A DNA stretch of 64,000 bases from CALFXN01 sp937957815 (lineage in GTDB: Bacteria; Synergistota; Synergistia; Synergistales; Aminobacteriaceae). A program made the position numbers and the translations under genes. The notes beneath the pieces were generated by a model, which made no database searches, was not told the origin of the DNA, and saw only the letters and a list, made by a program, of their open reading frames with translations. The DNA lies in the NCBI GenBank assembly GCA_036788195.1, contig DAIQNX010000008.1, positions 1 to 64,000 of the forward strand. The letters run 5' to 3'. Of the stretch, positions 1-8,296 are shown piece after piece (positions within the stretch are counted from its first letter, which is position 1; each line of letters starts with the position of its first letter).

Positions 1-31
1 GCAACAAAGGTCTGACGCGACATCCCTGATA

Positions 32-87
32 GCGAAGACGCGAAAGCCGATTCCCCGAACAGAGGGAATCGGCTTTCGCGTCTTCGC
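32..87. terminator. Long perfect inverted repeat after the UroD-like gene
   Basis: Two 24-base arms (32-55 and 64-87) are exactly complementary around an 8-base loop. The repeat lies 22 bases past the stop of the UroD-like gene, so it probably ends that minus-strand operon. No T-run follows on either strand, so it may act as an RNA-stabilising or bidirectional stop rather than a textbook intrinsic terminator. Confidence 0.6.
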
Positions 88-108
88 TCCGACCTTTGAA
101 GGCGGCCG

Positions 109-1107
109 TTACCCCCGCGCGAGTTCGAGGACGGTCTTCCGGACGAGATCCAGCCGTTCCGCGGGCGTGGACGGGTCGATGATGCAGCCCGGTCCGAGGA
201 TGATGCCCCTGCCGCCCTGTCGCGCGGCGACTTCCCGGACCTCGGCGACGACTTCCGCGTCCGTCTTGTCGAGCCAGTTCTTCCCCCAGCTCATGCCGCC
301 GATGAAGACCTTGTCGCTGAACGTGCGCACCTCGTCCATCGAGGGGCCGTCGTCCCGGTCGTGCCAGCTCAGCGCCTGGACGGGGTAGTCCTGGACGTCG
401 CGCAGCATCGCGTTCGCGCCGTGGATGTGGAGCACGTTGAACCACGCCGAACCTCGGACCGCGTTCAGCACCTGCAGGTCGTAGTGCTTCACGAACGCCT
501 CGTGCGTCGCGCGGTCGATAACGTCCGTCGTTGACATCTGCGTCGCGAAGTAGAAGCCGTCCGCGCCGAGCGACAGGGACTCCTTCACGAACTGGAGCGT
601 CGCCGCCGTGATCATTTCGAGCACGCGACGGACCCGGACGGGATCCTGCCGGATATGTTCCACGAGCGTTTCTGGGCAGCACATCTTCGCCGCCGTCGTC
701 ATCGGGCTGAAGACGGTCTGGAGGAACGGCACGCGCTCCTCCGTCATGGTCGAAAGGATCCGCTGTGCCTCGAGGACGATCGCGTATTCGCCCTCGGTGC
801 CGGGCATAAAGCGGACTCGGTCCCAGTCTTCGACCTTTTCGATCAGGGGCTTGCGGGCGACGGGCGGATTCGCGAAGCCCGGGAAGACGTCGAGATCGAT
901 GCCGTAGTCGACCGTGGTGTAGAGGCCGAACGGCATGAACTTGACGAAGTCGAGGTCGTAACGCCGCTGAAGCTCCAAACTGAGTTCCGCGAGGCGCCGC
1001 GGGTGCCTGTCGCGGTTGGGGAAGTGCATCCACATGCTGTAGGGAACGCGGTCCGTTTCTTTGAAGGCCAGAACGGCCTCGATTCGCTGCCTGTGCGTCA
1101 TTTTCAT
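109..1107 (-). CDS. Uroporphyrinogen decarboxylase (UroD/MtaA)-family protein
   Basis: This 332-residue protein has the UroD/MtaA fold signature. The N-terminus contains the RIEAVLAFKETDRVP stretch typical of the family, and the C-terminal half carries LHIHGAN, GGMSWGKNW and GPGCIID, where His and Cys residues bind zinc in the methyltransferase branch. Such proteins often move methyl groups from corrinoids or decarboxylate substrates; genuine heme synthesis is unlikely because no other heme gene is nearby. The start is supported by AAGGAGG about 8 bases upstream of the ATG. It is the last gene of the peptide operon, 30 bases after an M20 amidohydrolase, so it may act on a product of peptide or acyl-amino-acid breakdown. 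That role is inference. Confidence 0.8.
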   Translation of the reverse strand: MKMTHRQRIEAVLAFKETDRVPYSMWMHFPNRDRHPRRLAELSLELQRRYDLDFVKFMPFGLYTTVDYGIDLDVFPGFANPPVARKPLIEKVEDWDRVRFMPGTEGEYAIVLEAQRILSTMTEERVPFLQTVFSPMTTAAKMCCPETLVEHIRQDPVRVRRVLEMITAATLQFVKESLSLGADGFYFATQMSTTDVIDRATHEAFVKHYDLQVLNAVRGSAWFNVLHIHGANAMLRDVQDYPVQALSWHDRDDGPSMDEVRTFSDKVFIGGMSWGKNWLDKTDAEVVAEVREVAARQGGRGIILGPGCIIDPSTPAERLDLVRKTVLELARG

Positions 1108-1137
1108 GTGAGAATCCTCCTTGGGATTGCGTGGAGC

Positions 1138-2325
1138 CTATGAATTGATGTCGAGAACGAATTGGACGAACAGCGCAGTCCCGAACGGAAGCGCTTCGTC
1201 CGGGAAGAAGAAGTCGCCGTTGTGGAACAGTTGGGGATCTGCGCCGGGAATGCCGATCCCCAGACGCGCGAAGACTCCCTGCGGAACGTGCTCGAGGTAT
1301 CGCGAGAAGTCTTCGGAGCCCATTGCCGGAACGTCGATACGTCTGACATTTTCGGAGCCGACGATCTTTTCCGCGCTTCGCCGTGCGATCGCGGTCGCTT
1401 CCGGCGCGTTGACGAGCGGCGGAACGCCATAGTGATACTCGAGGTCCGCCCGGCACAGGTACGTCCCGGCGATCCCCTCGACGACGTTCCGGATGCGTCC
1501 TTCGATGGTCTTCCGCGTCTCGGGATTCTGACACCGGACCGAACCCGAGAACTCGGTCGTCGCGGGAATGATGTTCTTCGCCGTGCCTCCGTGGATTTCG
1601 CACACGGAGATGACGACGCTGTCGATGGCATCGATCTGGCGCGTAACGATGCTCTGGATTGCCATGACGGCGTTCGCCGCCGCGAGAACGGCGTCCGATC
1701 CTACGCGGTGCGGGTATGCTCCGTGTCCGGCCGTTCCCGTCATCCGGACGGTGAAGAAGTCGGACGAGGCCATCGAGGGGCCCTCGCGCAGCGCGATCTC
1801 CCCGACGCGATACGTCGAAATGGCGTGAATTCCCATGATGACGTCCGCTTCGGGGCGCCCGAGAGCTCCCTGTTCGATCATGTACGTGGATCCGTCGAGT
1901 GTTTCCTCGGCCGGCTGGAAGATGAGCCTGACCGTTCCGGAGAAGGCGTCTTTCATCGACGACAGGATTTTCGCCGCACCGAGGAGCATCGCGGTGTGCG
2001 CGTCATGCCCGCACGCGTGCATGACGCCGGGAACGATCGACCTGTCCGGCGCGTCCGTCGTTTCCTGGATCGGCAGGGCGTCCATGTCGGCGCGGAGCGC
2101 GACCGTACGGCCGGGCCCGCCCTTTTCGCCCCGGATGATCCCGAGGACGCCGACGTCGAGAGAGAGAGGGATCGTCCCGATTCCCATTTTTTCGAGTTCC
2201 GACCGGACGAACGCGGTCGTCGCGAACTCCTTCATTCCGAGTTCGGGCTCCCTGTGGATCCGGTGCTTCGCCTGCGCGATGGAGTCCTTTATCTGGAGAG
2301 CTTTCGCAAGAATGTCCGATGCCAT
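1138..2325 (-). CDS. M20 family metallo-amidohydrolase (first copy)
   Basis: The 395-residue product is an M20D-type amidohydrolase (N-acyl-amino-acid or peptide hydrolase). Visible metal-site motifs are HACGHDAHTAM near residue 105, PAEETLDGS near 140, and GSEDFSRYL near the C-terminus. A dimerisation domain would lie between them, as usual for the family. I place the start at the ATG at 2325 rather than the GTG nine bases upstream, because the AAAGGCGGTG ribosome site overlaps that GTG and is well spaced from the ATG. No signal peptide is seen, so it is cytoplasmic. It probably hydrolyses peptides or acyl amino acids imported by the ABC system encoded upstream. Substrate cannot be told from sequence. 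Confidence 0.88.
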   Translation of the reverse strand: MASDILAKALQIKDSIAQAKHRIHREPELGMKEFATTAFVRSELEKMGIGTIPLSLDVGVLGIIRGEKGGPGRTVALRADMDALPIQETTDAPDRSIVPGVMHACGHDAHTAMLLGAAKILSSMKDAFSGTVRLIFQPAEETLDGSTYMIEQGALGRPEADVIMGIHAISTYRVGEIALREGPSMASSDFFTVRMTGTAGHGAYPHRVGSDAVLAAANAVMAIQSIVTRQIDAIDSVVISVCEIHGGTAKNIIPATTEFSGSVRCQNPETRKTIEGRIRNVVEGIAGTYLCRADLEYHYGVPPLVNAPEATAIARRSAEKIVGSENVRRIDVPAMGSEDFSRYLEHVPQGVFARLGIGIPGADPQLFHNGDFFFPDEALPFGTALFVQFVLDINS

Positions 2326-2353
2326 GAAAATCACCGCCTTTGATGAAACGTCT

Positions 2354-3451
2354 TTACAGGATGATAAGTTCCTTGGGGAACAGGTTGATGATCTCTTTGC
2401 CCGATCCGGTCAACATGACCAGATCCTCGATACGAACGCCGAACTTTCCCCTGAGATAGATCCCGGGCTCGATGCTGAAGCAGTTACCTTCGACGAGAGG
2501 CGTCACGTTCGCTTCAGAGATGTACGGCGACTCATGACCATCCATCCCTATTCCGTGTCCGAGGCGATGGTTGAAGGCATCCCCGTATCCCTGCCCCGCA
2601 ATGATGTCGCGTGCTACCCTGTCGACCTCGCGGGGAATTGCGCCGACGCGAACCACGGCTTCTGCAGCGAGTTGTGCCTTCAGAACCGTCTCGTACACGT
2701 GCCGCTGTTCGTCCGTCGGAGAACCGACGAAGAAGGTTCGTGTCATGTCGTGGCTGTATCCGTCGTACCACCCTCCCGAATCGATCATGACGATATCGCG
2801 TTCTTCCACGGCGCGGTTGTTGTCTCGCGCATAGTGGGGCCTCGCGCTGTTGACGCCCGTCGCGACGCCAGGGACTCGTGGCTTTCCTCCGTGAGACTCG
2901 TGAAAGTTCATAATGAATTTTTCGATGTCGCTTTCACAGATACCAGGTCGGATGTACGTCTGCACCGCCTTCATCATTTCGTCGTTCATCTGTGAGGCGT
3001 GCCGCATACGGCGCTGTTCCTCCACGCTCTTCACGGATCTCATGGGCGACAGGAGCGTGAAGCCATTGACGCAGACCGCATTCAATCCCTCGACCGCGTC
3101 AAGCATATCGCCGGCTTCGATGCCGCGCGTGAATGCGACGCGCGGCATCGAAGCCGGCAGACCGACACGGCGAATTCCCCGCCGGAACGCGTCCGGGAAA
3201 CACTCCGCGTCGCTCCATTCCAGAATCGGGATGTCGCCCCGGATGCTTTCCACATCGTCCCGATACAGAGAAGGACACAGGAAGAAGCTCGCTCCCTCCC
3301 GCGTGACAAGAGCTCCCTTGAGCCGTGAATCGGGCTTCATGTCGAGGCCCGTGAGATACTTGAGGTCAGAGGACGGCGCGATAAAGACGGCGTCCAGCTT
3401 CGCTTCGTTCAATATGTCCACCAGCCGGTTCAGACGATCGCGATCGATCAT
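2354..3451 (-). CDS. M24 family aminopeptidase (Xaa-Pro type)
   Basis: This is a 365-residue creatinase-like protein followed by a pita-bread metallopeptidase domain. Dinuclear metal ligands are visible in DSGGWYDGYSHDMTRTFF (two Asp), HRLGHGIGMDGHE (His), FSIEPGIY (Glu) and GVRIEDLV (Glu). It should remove N-terminal residues from peptides, probably ahead of proline, in the cytoplasm. The start at 3451 has ACAGGAGAAACC directly upstream; the open frame extends 24 codons further but lacks a ribosome site there. It lies between a substrate-binding protein gene and an M20 gene in the peptide operon, which fits a role in digesting imported peptides. Confidence 0.9.
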   Translation of the reverse strand: MIDRDRLNRLVDILNEAKLDAVFIAPSSDLKYLTGLDMKPDSRLKGALVTREGASFFLCPSLYRDDVESIRGDIPILEWSDAECFPDAFRRGIRRVGLPASMPRVAFTRGIEAGDMLDAVEGLNAVCVNGFTLLSPMRSVKSVEEQRRMRHASQMNDEMMKAVQTYIRPGICESDIEKFIMNFHESHGGKPRVPGVATGVNSARPHYARDNNRAVEERDIVMIDSGGWYDGYSHDMTRTFFVGSPTDEQRHVYETVLKAQLAAEAVVRVGAIPREVDRVARDIIAGQGYGDAFNHRLGHGIGMDGHESPYISEANVTPLVEGNCFSIEPGIYLRGKFGVRIEDLVMLTGSGKEIINLFPKELIIL

Positions 3452-3483
3452 GGTTTCTCCTGTCTGTATTCTTGCGGGATGAA

Positions 3484-3518
3484 GTCCCGCTTCGTCTCTT
3501 TGGAAGACAAAGCGGGAC
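3484..3518 (-). terminator. Intercistronic hairpin between binding protein and M24 peptidase
   Basis: Arms GTCCCGCTT and AAGCGGGAC with further internal pairing form a stable hairpin in the 96-base gap. No T-run follows, so it is more likely an mRNA-stability element or weak stop that favours expression of the upstream binding proteins. Confidence 0.45.
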
Positions 3519-3547
3519 AACACGCCGCCTGATGGGAAAGAGGCGCG

Positions 3548-5065
3548 TTACTTCATTGAGACGTTTCCGAGGTAGTTGATCTGGCCGTCGCAGAAGTTGT
3601 CCACGCCCGTGAGATCCTTCCGCGCGCCGTAGAGTTCGTCGGCGATCGCGAGCGGAACGACCGGGTGCAGTTCGCAGAGCCGATCCCAGATCTTCTGGAG
3701 GAGCGCCGTGCGTTCCGCGGCGTCGACGGTCCGCTGGGCCTTTTCGATGTCCGCGTTGAAGACCGGGTCGTTCAGACGCGCCCAGTTGGTGGCGCCGATG
3801 CCGCCCGAGTGGAAGAGCACCATCCAGTATTGCCCCGCGTCGCGGTTCGTCTGCATCCCCCACGTCCCGATCATGAGGTCGTGTTCGTGCGTCTTGACCT
3901 TGCCGTCGAACACGCCGGTCTCGAAGACCTGGATGTTCAGGGTGATGCCGACCTGCGCGAGCATCGACTGAATGACCGTCGCGCCGCTCACGCGGTCGCG
4001 GAAGTTCGCGGTCCAGAGGTTGAGGGTCAGCCCCTTGGAATATCCCGCTTCGGCCAGAAGGGCCTTCGCCCGGGCCGGATCGAAGCCGGTGAACTTCGGG
4101 TCCTTCGGCGTGAACGAACTCGCGTTGACGAGCGGCCCGATCGGTTTGACCGAATTGCCCTGATAGACGACCTCGCCGAACGCGTCCCTGTTGATGGCGC
4201 AGGTGACGGCTTCGCGCACGCGCGGATCGTCGAGCGGCTTTTTCTGCGTGTTCATTCCGAGGTACAGAAGTCTGAGGCCGGGGGCCTTGACGGCCTTGAG
4301 ATTCGCCGACGAATTCAGGCGGGCGTAATCGCTCGGGGGAACGGCGTACGCGAGGTCCACCTTGCCGGTTTCGAGCGCGATCACGCGGCTGCTGTCGTCG
4401 GGAAGGATCAGGAAGATGAGGGTCTTCGCGTTGGGTTTCGCGCCGTGGTAGTCATCGAACGCGGTCAGCTCGACGCGCTCGCCCTTGACCCACTTTTTAA
4501 AGCGGTACGCGCCGGTGCCCACGGGGTTTCTGAAGTAATCGGCGCCCCCCTGCTCCACGGCCTTCCTGTTGAAGATGTTCGCGTAGGGGTGCTTCATCGT
4601 TTCGAGCCAGCCGCCGACGGGGCCGTTCGTTCTCACGATGACCGTGTATCTGTCGACGATCTCGAACCCTTCCGTGTCGATGTACTTTCCGCTCGATTTC
4701 GCGAAGAGCGATTCGGGCGACGCCGCGCGCTTGAGCGAGAAGACGATGTCGTCGGCGGTCAGCTCCTCGCCGTTGTGGAACTTGACGCCCTTCTTCAGAT
4801 AGAACTTGTAGGTATGGTCGTCAAGCATCTCCCATCGCTCCGCGAGAACGGGGACGATCTCCTTCGTGACGCAGTCGACCGTCACGAGCGGTTCGTTGAT
4901 ATGCCGGATCACGGCGAACGACATGGTGTCCACGGCCTTGTGCGGGTCGAGGCTCTTCGCGTCGCCCGGAAGGCCGACCGTCAGCGTTTCGATTTCCTTC
5001 GCGAATCCGGCGGAAGCGACGCTCAGAAGAAGCAGTGCGAGCAATGCGAACGCGTTTCTCTTCAT
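3548..5065 (-). CDS. Peptide/nickel ABC transporter substrate-binding protein (third of three in transcript order)
   Basis: The 505-residue protein is a family 5 extracellular solute-binding protein (DppA/OppA/NikA class). It has a clear signal peptide (MKRNAFALLALLLLS, cleavage probably after GFA) and no lipobox Cys. Family hallmarks include LTVGLPGDAKSLDPH at the mature N-terminus, YKFYLKKGVKFHNGEELTADDIVFSLKR, and RVIALETGK. It should capture peptides in the periplasm for the permeases encoded upstream in the operon. It is closely related to the next two genes, and the leader just upstream of its start matches that of the second copy, a sign of recent tandem duplication. Confidence 0.93.
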   Translation of the reverse strand: MKRNAFALLALLLLSVASAGFAKEIETLTVGLPGDAKSLDPHKAVDTMSFAVIRHINEPLVTVDCVTKEIVPVLAERWEMLDDHTYKFYLKKGVKFHNGEELTADDIVFSLKRAASPESLFAKSSGKYIDTEGFEIVDRYTVIVRTNGPVGGWLETMKHPYANIFNRKAVEQGGADYFRNPVGTGAYRFKKWVKGERVELTAFDDYHGAKPNAKTLIFLILPDDSSRVIALETGKVDLAYAVPPSDYARLNSSANLKAVKAPGLRLLYLGMNTQKKPLDDPRVREAVTCAINRDAFGEVVYQGNSVKPIGPLVNASSFTPKDPKFTGFDPARAKALLAEAGYSKGLTLNLWTANFRDRVSGATVIQSMLAQVGITLNIQVFETGVFDGKVKTHEHDLMIGTWGMQTNRDAGQYWMVLFHSGGIGATNWARLNDPVFNADIEKAQRTVDAAERTALLQKIWDRLCELHPVVPLAIADELYGARKDLTGVDNFCDGQINYLGNVSMK

Positions 5066-5110
5066 AATCGGACACTCCTTTCGCGGATGTTCGGTTTCCC
5101 TTTTTTGGCG

Positions 5111-6628
5111 TCAGTCTTTCAGCGTGAGATTGCCGAGGTAGTTGATCTGGCCGTCACAGAGATCTTCGACACCGACGAGATTTTTCCGGGCGCCGTAAAG
5201 TTCGCTCGGTACGACGAGCGGGACGATCGGGCGAAGTTCGACGAGCCTGTCCCAGATCTTTGCGAGATGCGTCGTCCGCTCCGTCGCATCGACGACAGCC
5301 TGTTCCCTGTCAAGTTCTCCGTCTACGACGGAGTCCTTGAGCAGCGCCCAATTGTTCGATCCGATGCTCGACGAATGAAACAGGGATCTCCACCAGTTCC
5401 CCGCGTCGCGCGTGGTCTGCATGCCCCATTGGCTGATATAGAGATCGTGATCGGTCCCGTTCATTTTCGTGTTGAAGGATCCCGACTCGAAGACCTGGAT
5501 ATTGACCTTGATGCCGACCTGCGCGAGCATCGATTGGATAACGGTCGCGCCATTCACGCGATCCTGAAAATTCCCCGTCCAGAGACTCAAAGTCAATCCG
5601 TCAGGGTATCCGGCCTCGGCCAGAAGCTTCTTCGCCTTGGCCTGGTCGAACGGAGTGATTGCGGCCTTTGCGGGCAAGAACGTGCTCGCGGGGACGAGCG
5701 GCCCTGCGGGCGCCGTGAATTTGCCCTGATAGACGACCGCGCCGTAGGCCTCCCTGTTGATCGCGAGGTCGATCGCGAGCCGCACGCGGCCATCGTCGAG
5801 CGGTTTTTTCTGCGTATTCATGCCCAGGTAGAGAAGGCGGAGCCCCTGTCCCATAACGACCTTGACGTTGGAAGACGAGTTCAGCCGTTCGTAGTCACTC
5901 GCAGGCACGGCGTAGATCATATCGGCTTTTCCGGTTTCCAGCGCGATGACCCGACTGCTGTCGTCGGGCAGAACAATGAAAATCAGATCGTTGAAAGCCG
6001 GTTTTTTTCCGTGATAGTCCTGAAAGGTCGTCAGTTCAACCCGCTCGCCTTTCACCCAGCTCTTGAACCGAAAGGCTCCCGTACCGACGGGGTTCCGGAA
6101 ATATTCTTTTCCGCCCTCTTCCACGGCTCTTTTGCTGAAGATGCTCGCGTAGGGGTGCTTCATCGATTCGAGCCAGCCGCCCACAGGACCGCGGGTCTTC
6201 ACGATCACCGTGTATTTGTCGATGATCTGGAACCCCTCGGGATCAATGTACTTGCCCGAAGATCCGGCATGCACGGAGGTCGTCGCGGCGCGTTTGAGGG
6301 AAAAGACCACGTCGTCGGCCGTCAGCTCATCTCCGTTGTGGAACTTTACGCCCTTCCTGAGATGGAACCTGTACGTCTGCGGATCCACGATCTCCCAGCG
6401 TTCCGCCAATACGGGCACAAGCTGTTTGGTTTTGCCGTCCACGGTCACAAGCGGCTCGTTGATATGTTTTGCGACAGAGAACGACATCGTATCTGTGGCC
6501 TGGTGCGGATCGAGGCTTTTGGCGTCGCCCGGAAGGCCGACCGTCAGCGTTTCGAGCCCCTTCGCGAACCCGGTGGAAGCGACGCTCAGAAGAAGCAGTG
6601 CGAGCAGTGCGAACACGTTTCTCTTCAT
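5111..6628 (-). CDS. Peptide/nickel ABC transporter substrate-binding protein (second of three in transcript order)
   Basis: This has the same length (505 residues) as the 3548-5065 copy and is co-linear with it along the whole sequence, including an almost identical signal peptide and the LPGDAKSLDPH and RVIALETGK motifs. It differs mostly in the central and C-terminal lobe, for example around residues 250-330. Upstream, CCGCGAAAGGAGAGTCCGAT resembles the leader of the other copy. It probably serves the same permease with a different peptide preference. Three co-transcribed binding proteins sharing one permease pair is inference from layout. Confidence 0.93.
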   Translation of the reverse strand: MKRNVFALLALLLLSVASTGFAKGLETLTVGLPGDAKSLDPHQATDTMSFSVAKHINEPLVTVDGKTKQLVPVLAERWEIVDPQTYRFHLRKGVKFHNGDELTADDVVFSLKRAATTSVHAGSSGKYIDPEGFQIIDKYTVIVKTRGPVGGWLESMKHPYASIFSKRAVEEGGKEYFRNPVGTGAFRFKSWVKGERVELTTFQDYHGKKPAFNDLIFIVLPDDSSRVIALETGKADMIYAVPASDYERLNSSSNVKVVMGQGLRLLYLGMNTQKKPLDDGRVRLAIDLAINREAYGAVVYQGKFTAPAGPLVPASTFLPAKAAITPFDQAKAKKLLAEAGYPDGLTLSLWTGNFQDRVNGATVIQSMLAQVGIKVNIQVFESGSFNTKMNGTDHDLYISQWGMQTTRDAGNWWRSLFHSSSIGSNNWALLKDSVVDGELDREQAVVDATERTTHLAKIWDRLVELRPIVPLVVPSELYGARKNLVGVEDLCDGQINYLGNLTLKD

Positions 6629-6708
6629 ATCGGACTCTCCTTTCGCGGATGTTTGTATCCTCTCTCCTGCGTTCTCTTTCCGACATCTTCCGTTTCGGGG
6701 CTTCGGAT

Positions 6709-6730
6709 CGCGGGGGGCTTTCCCCTCGCG
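6709..6730 (-). terminator. GC-rich hairpin between two binding-protein genes
   Basis: CGCGGGGGG and CCCCTCGCG pair almost perfectly around a short loop in the 118-base gap between the first and second binding-protein genes. There is no T-run. It may protect the 3' end of the first message or partly terminate transcription. Confidence 0.4.
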
Positions 6731-6746
6731 GTCCCGAGCGGGTGCG

Positions 6747-8273
6747 TCAGTCCTTCAGCGTGAGGTTTCCGAGGTAGTTCAGGCGGCCGTCGTAGAATTC
6801 CTCGAGGCCGACGAGATCCTTCCTCGCGCCGTAGAGTTCGTTCGGAACCGCGAGGGAGACGAACGGATGCAGCGTGTCGAGCCGGTTCCAGATCTTCTGG
6901 AACAGCTCGGTCCGCTTCGCATCGTCGACGGTCGAGTTGACCGCGTCGAGCCCCTCGTCGACTTCCTTGTCCCTGAGCACGGTCCAGTTCGTCGAGCCGA
7001 CGCTCGCCGAGTGGAAGAGCGAAAGCCAGAACTGGCCCGCGTCGCGGTTCGTCTGCATACCCCACGTGCTGATGATCATGTCCTGTTCGTTCGTCTTGAC
7101 CTTCGTGTCGAACACGCCGGACTCGAAGACCTGGATGTTGACCGTAATCCCGACCTGCGCGAGCATCGACTGGATGACCGTCGCGCCGTTGACGCGGTCC
7201 TGGAAGTTGCTGATCCACAGGTTCACGGTCAGGCCCTTCGGATATCCGGCCTCGGCGAGAAGCGCCTTCGCCTTCGCGGGATCGTAGGGATAGGGTTTCG
7301 CGTCCTTCGGCGAGAAGGTACTCGCGGGGACGAGCGGACCGACGGGCTGCGCCGATTTCTTCTGGAACACGATCGCGTCGTAGGCTTCCTTGTTGATCGC
7401 GTATTCGATCGCGAGACGCACGCGCGGGTCGTCGAGCGGCTTCCTCTGCGTGTTCATTCCGAGGTAGATCAGGCCGAGCCCGGGGGCCTTGAAGGCCTTC
7501 GCGCCCGCGGACGCGTCGAGCCTGTCGAAGTCGGTCGGCGGCAGCGCGTAGATCATGTCGACCTTTCCGGTCTCGAGCGCGATGACGCGGCTGCTGTCGT
7601 CGGGCAGGACGACGATGTTGAAGTTCTTGAACGCGGGCTTCTTCCCGTGGTAGTCGTCGAACGCGACGAGTTCCATGCGCTCGCCCTTGACCCAGCTCTT
7701 GAACCTGAAGGCGCCGGTTCCGACGGGGTTCCGGAAGTATTCCTTCCCGCCCTCCTCGACGGCCTTCCTGCTGAAAATGCTCGCGTACGGGTGCTTCATG
7801 GATTCGAGCCAGCCGCCGACGGGGCCCCGCGTCCTGACGATCAGCGTGTATTTGTCGATGATCTTGAAGCCGTCGGTGTCGATGTACTTGCCCTTGGACT
7901 TCGCGTAGACGGAGTCCGGCGACGCGGCGCGCTTGAGCGAGAAGACGACGTCTTCTGCGGTCAGTTCCTCGCCGTTGTGGAACTTGACGCCTTTTTTGAG
8001 GTAGAACTTGTAGGTCTGCTGGTCGAGAATCTCCCATTTCTCGGCGAGCACGGGGACGAGCTGCTTCGTCCTGCCGTCGACCGTCACGAGGGGCTCGTTG
8101 ATGTGCTTCGTGACGATGAACGAGAGCGTATCGACCGCCTGGTGCGGGTCGAGCGTCTTCGCGTCGCCCGGAAGCCCGAGCGTGAACGTCTCCATGTTCT
8201 TCGCGAAGCCCGTGCAGGCGACGAACAGGAACACTGCGGCCATCAACAGCCGTACGAACATCTTTTCCTTCAT
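6747..8273 (-). CDS. Peptide/nickel ABC transporter substrate-binding protein (first of three in transcript order)
   Basis: The 508-residue product is the most divergent at the N-terminus of the three paralogues (signal peptide MKEKMFVRLLMAAVFLFVACTGFA) but keeps TLGLPGDAKTLDPHQ, PVGGWLESMKHPYASIFS and RVIALETGK. A Cys lies near the signal cleavage site (FVACTGFA), so a lipoprotein is possible but not typical. The ATG at 8273 is preferred over the GTG nine bases earlier because AAGGGGTGA is correctly spaced for it. It is the first binding protein after the M20 gene in the operon. Confidence 0.92.
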   Translation of the reverse strand: MKEKMFVRLLMAAVFLFVACTGFAKNMETFTLGLPGDAKTLDPHQAVDTLSFIVTKHINEPLVTVDGRTKQLVPVLAEKWEILDQQTYKFYLKKGVKFHNGEELTAEDVVFSLKRAASPDSVYAKSKGKYIDTDGFKIIDKYTLIVRTRGPVGGWLESMKHPYASIFSRKAVEEGGKEYFRNPVGTGAFRFKSWVKGERMELVAFDDYHGKKPAFKNFNIVVLPDDSSRVIALETGKVDMIYALPPTDFDRLDASAGAKAFKAPGLGLIYLGMNTQRKPLDDPRVRLAIEYAINKEAYDAIVFQKKSAQPVGPLVPASTFSPKDAKPYPYDPAKAKALLAEAGYPKGLTVNLWISNFQDRVNGATVIQSMLAQVGITVNIQVFESGVFDTKVKTNEQDMIISTWGMQTNRDAGQFWLSLFHSASVGSTNWTVLRDKEVDEGLDAVNSTVDDAKRTELFQKIWNRLDTLHPFVSLAVPNELYGARKDLVGLEEFYDGRLNYLGNLTLKD

Positions 8274-8296
8274 GAGTGTCACCCCTTCCGTTTTCT

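Noticed and set aside
3665..6763. 1032-codon plus-strand open frame
   Set aside because: It runs antisense across two binding-protein genes, has no ribosome site, and its Arg/Asp/Val-rich text is typical of the mirror frame of GC-rich genes.
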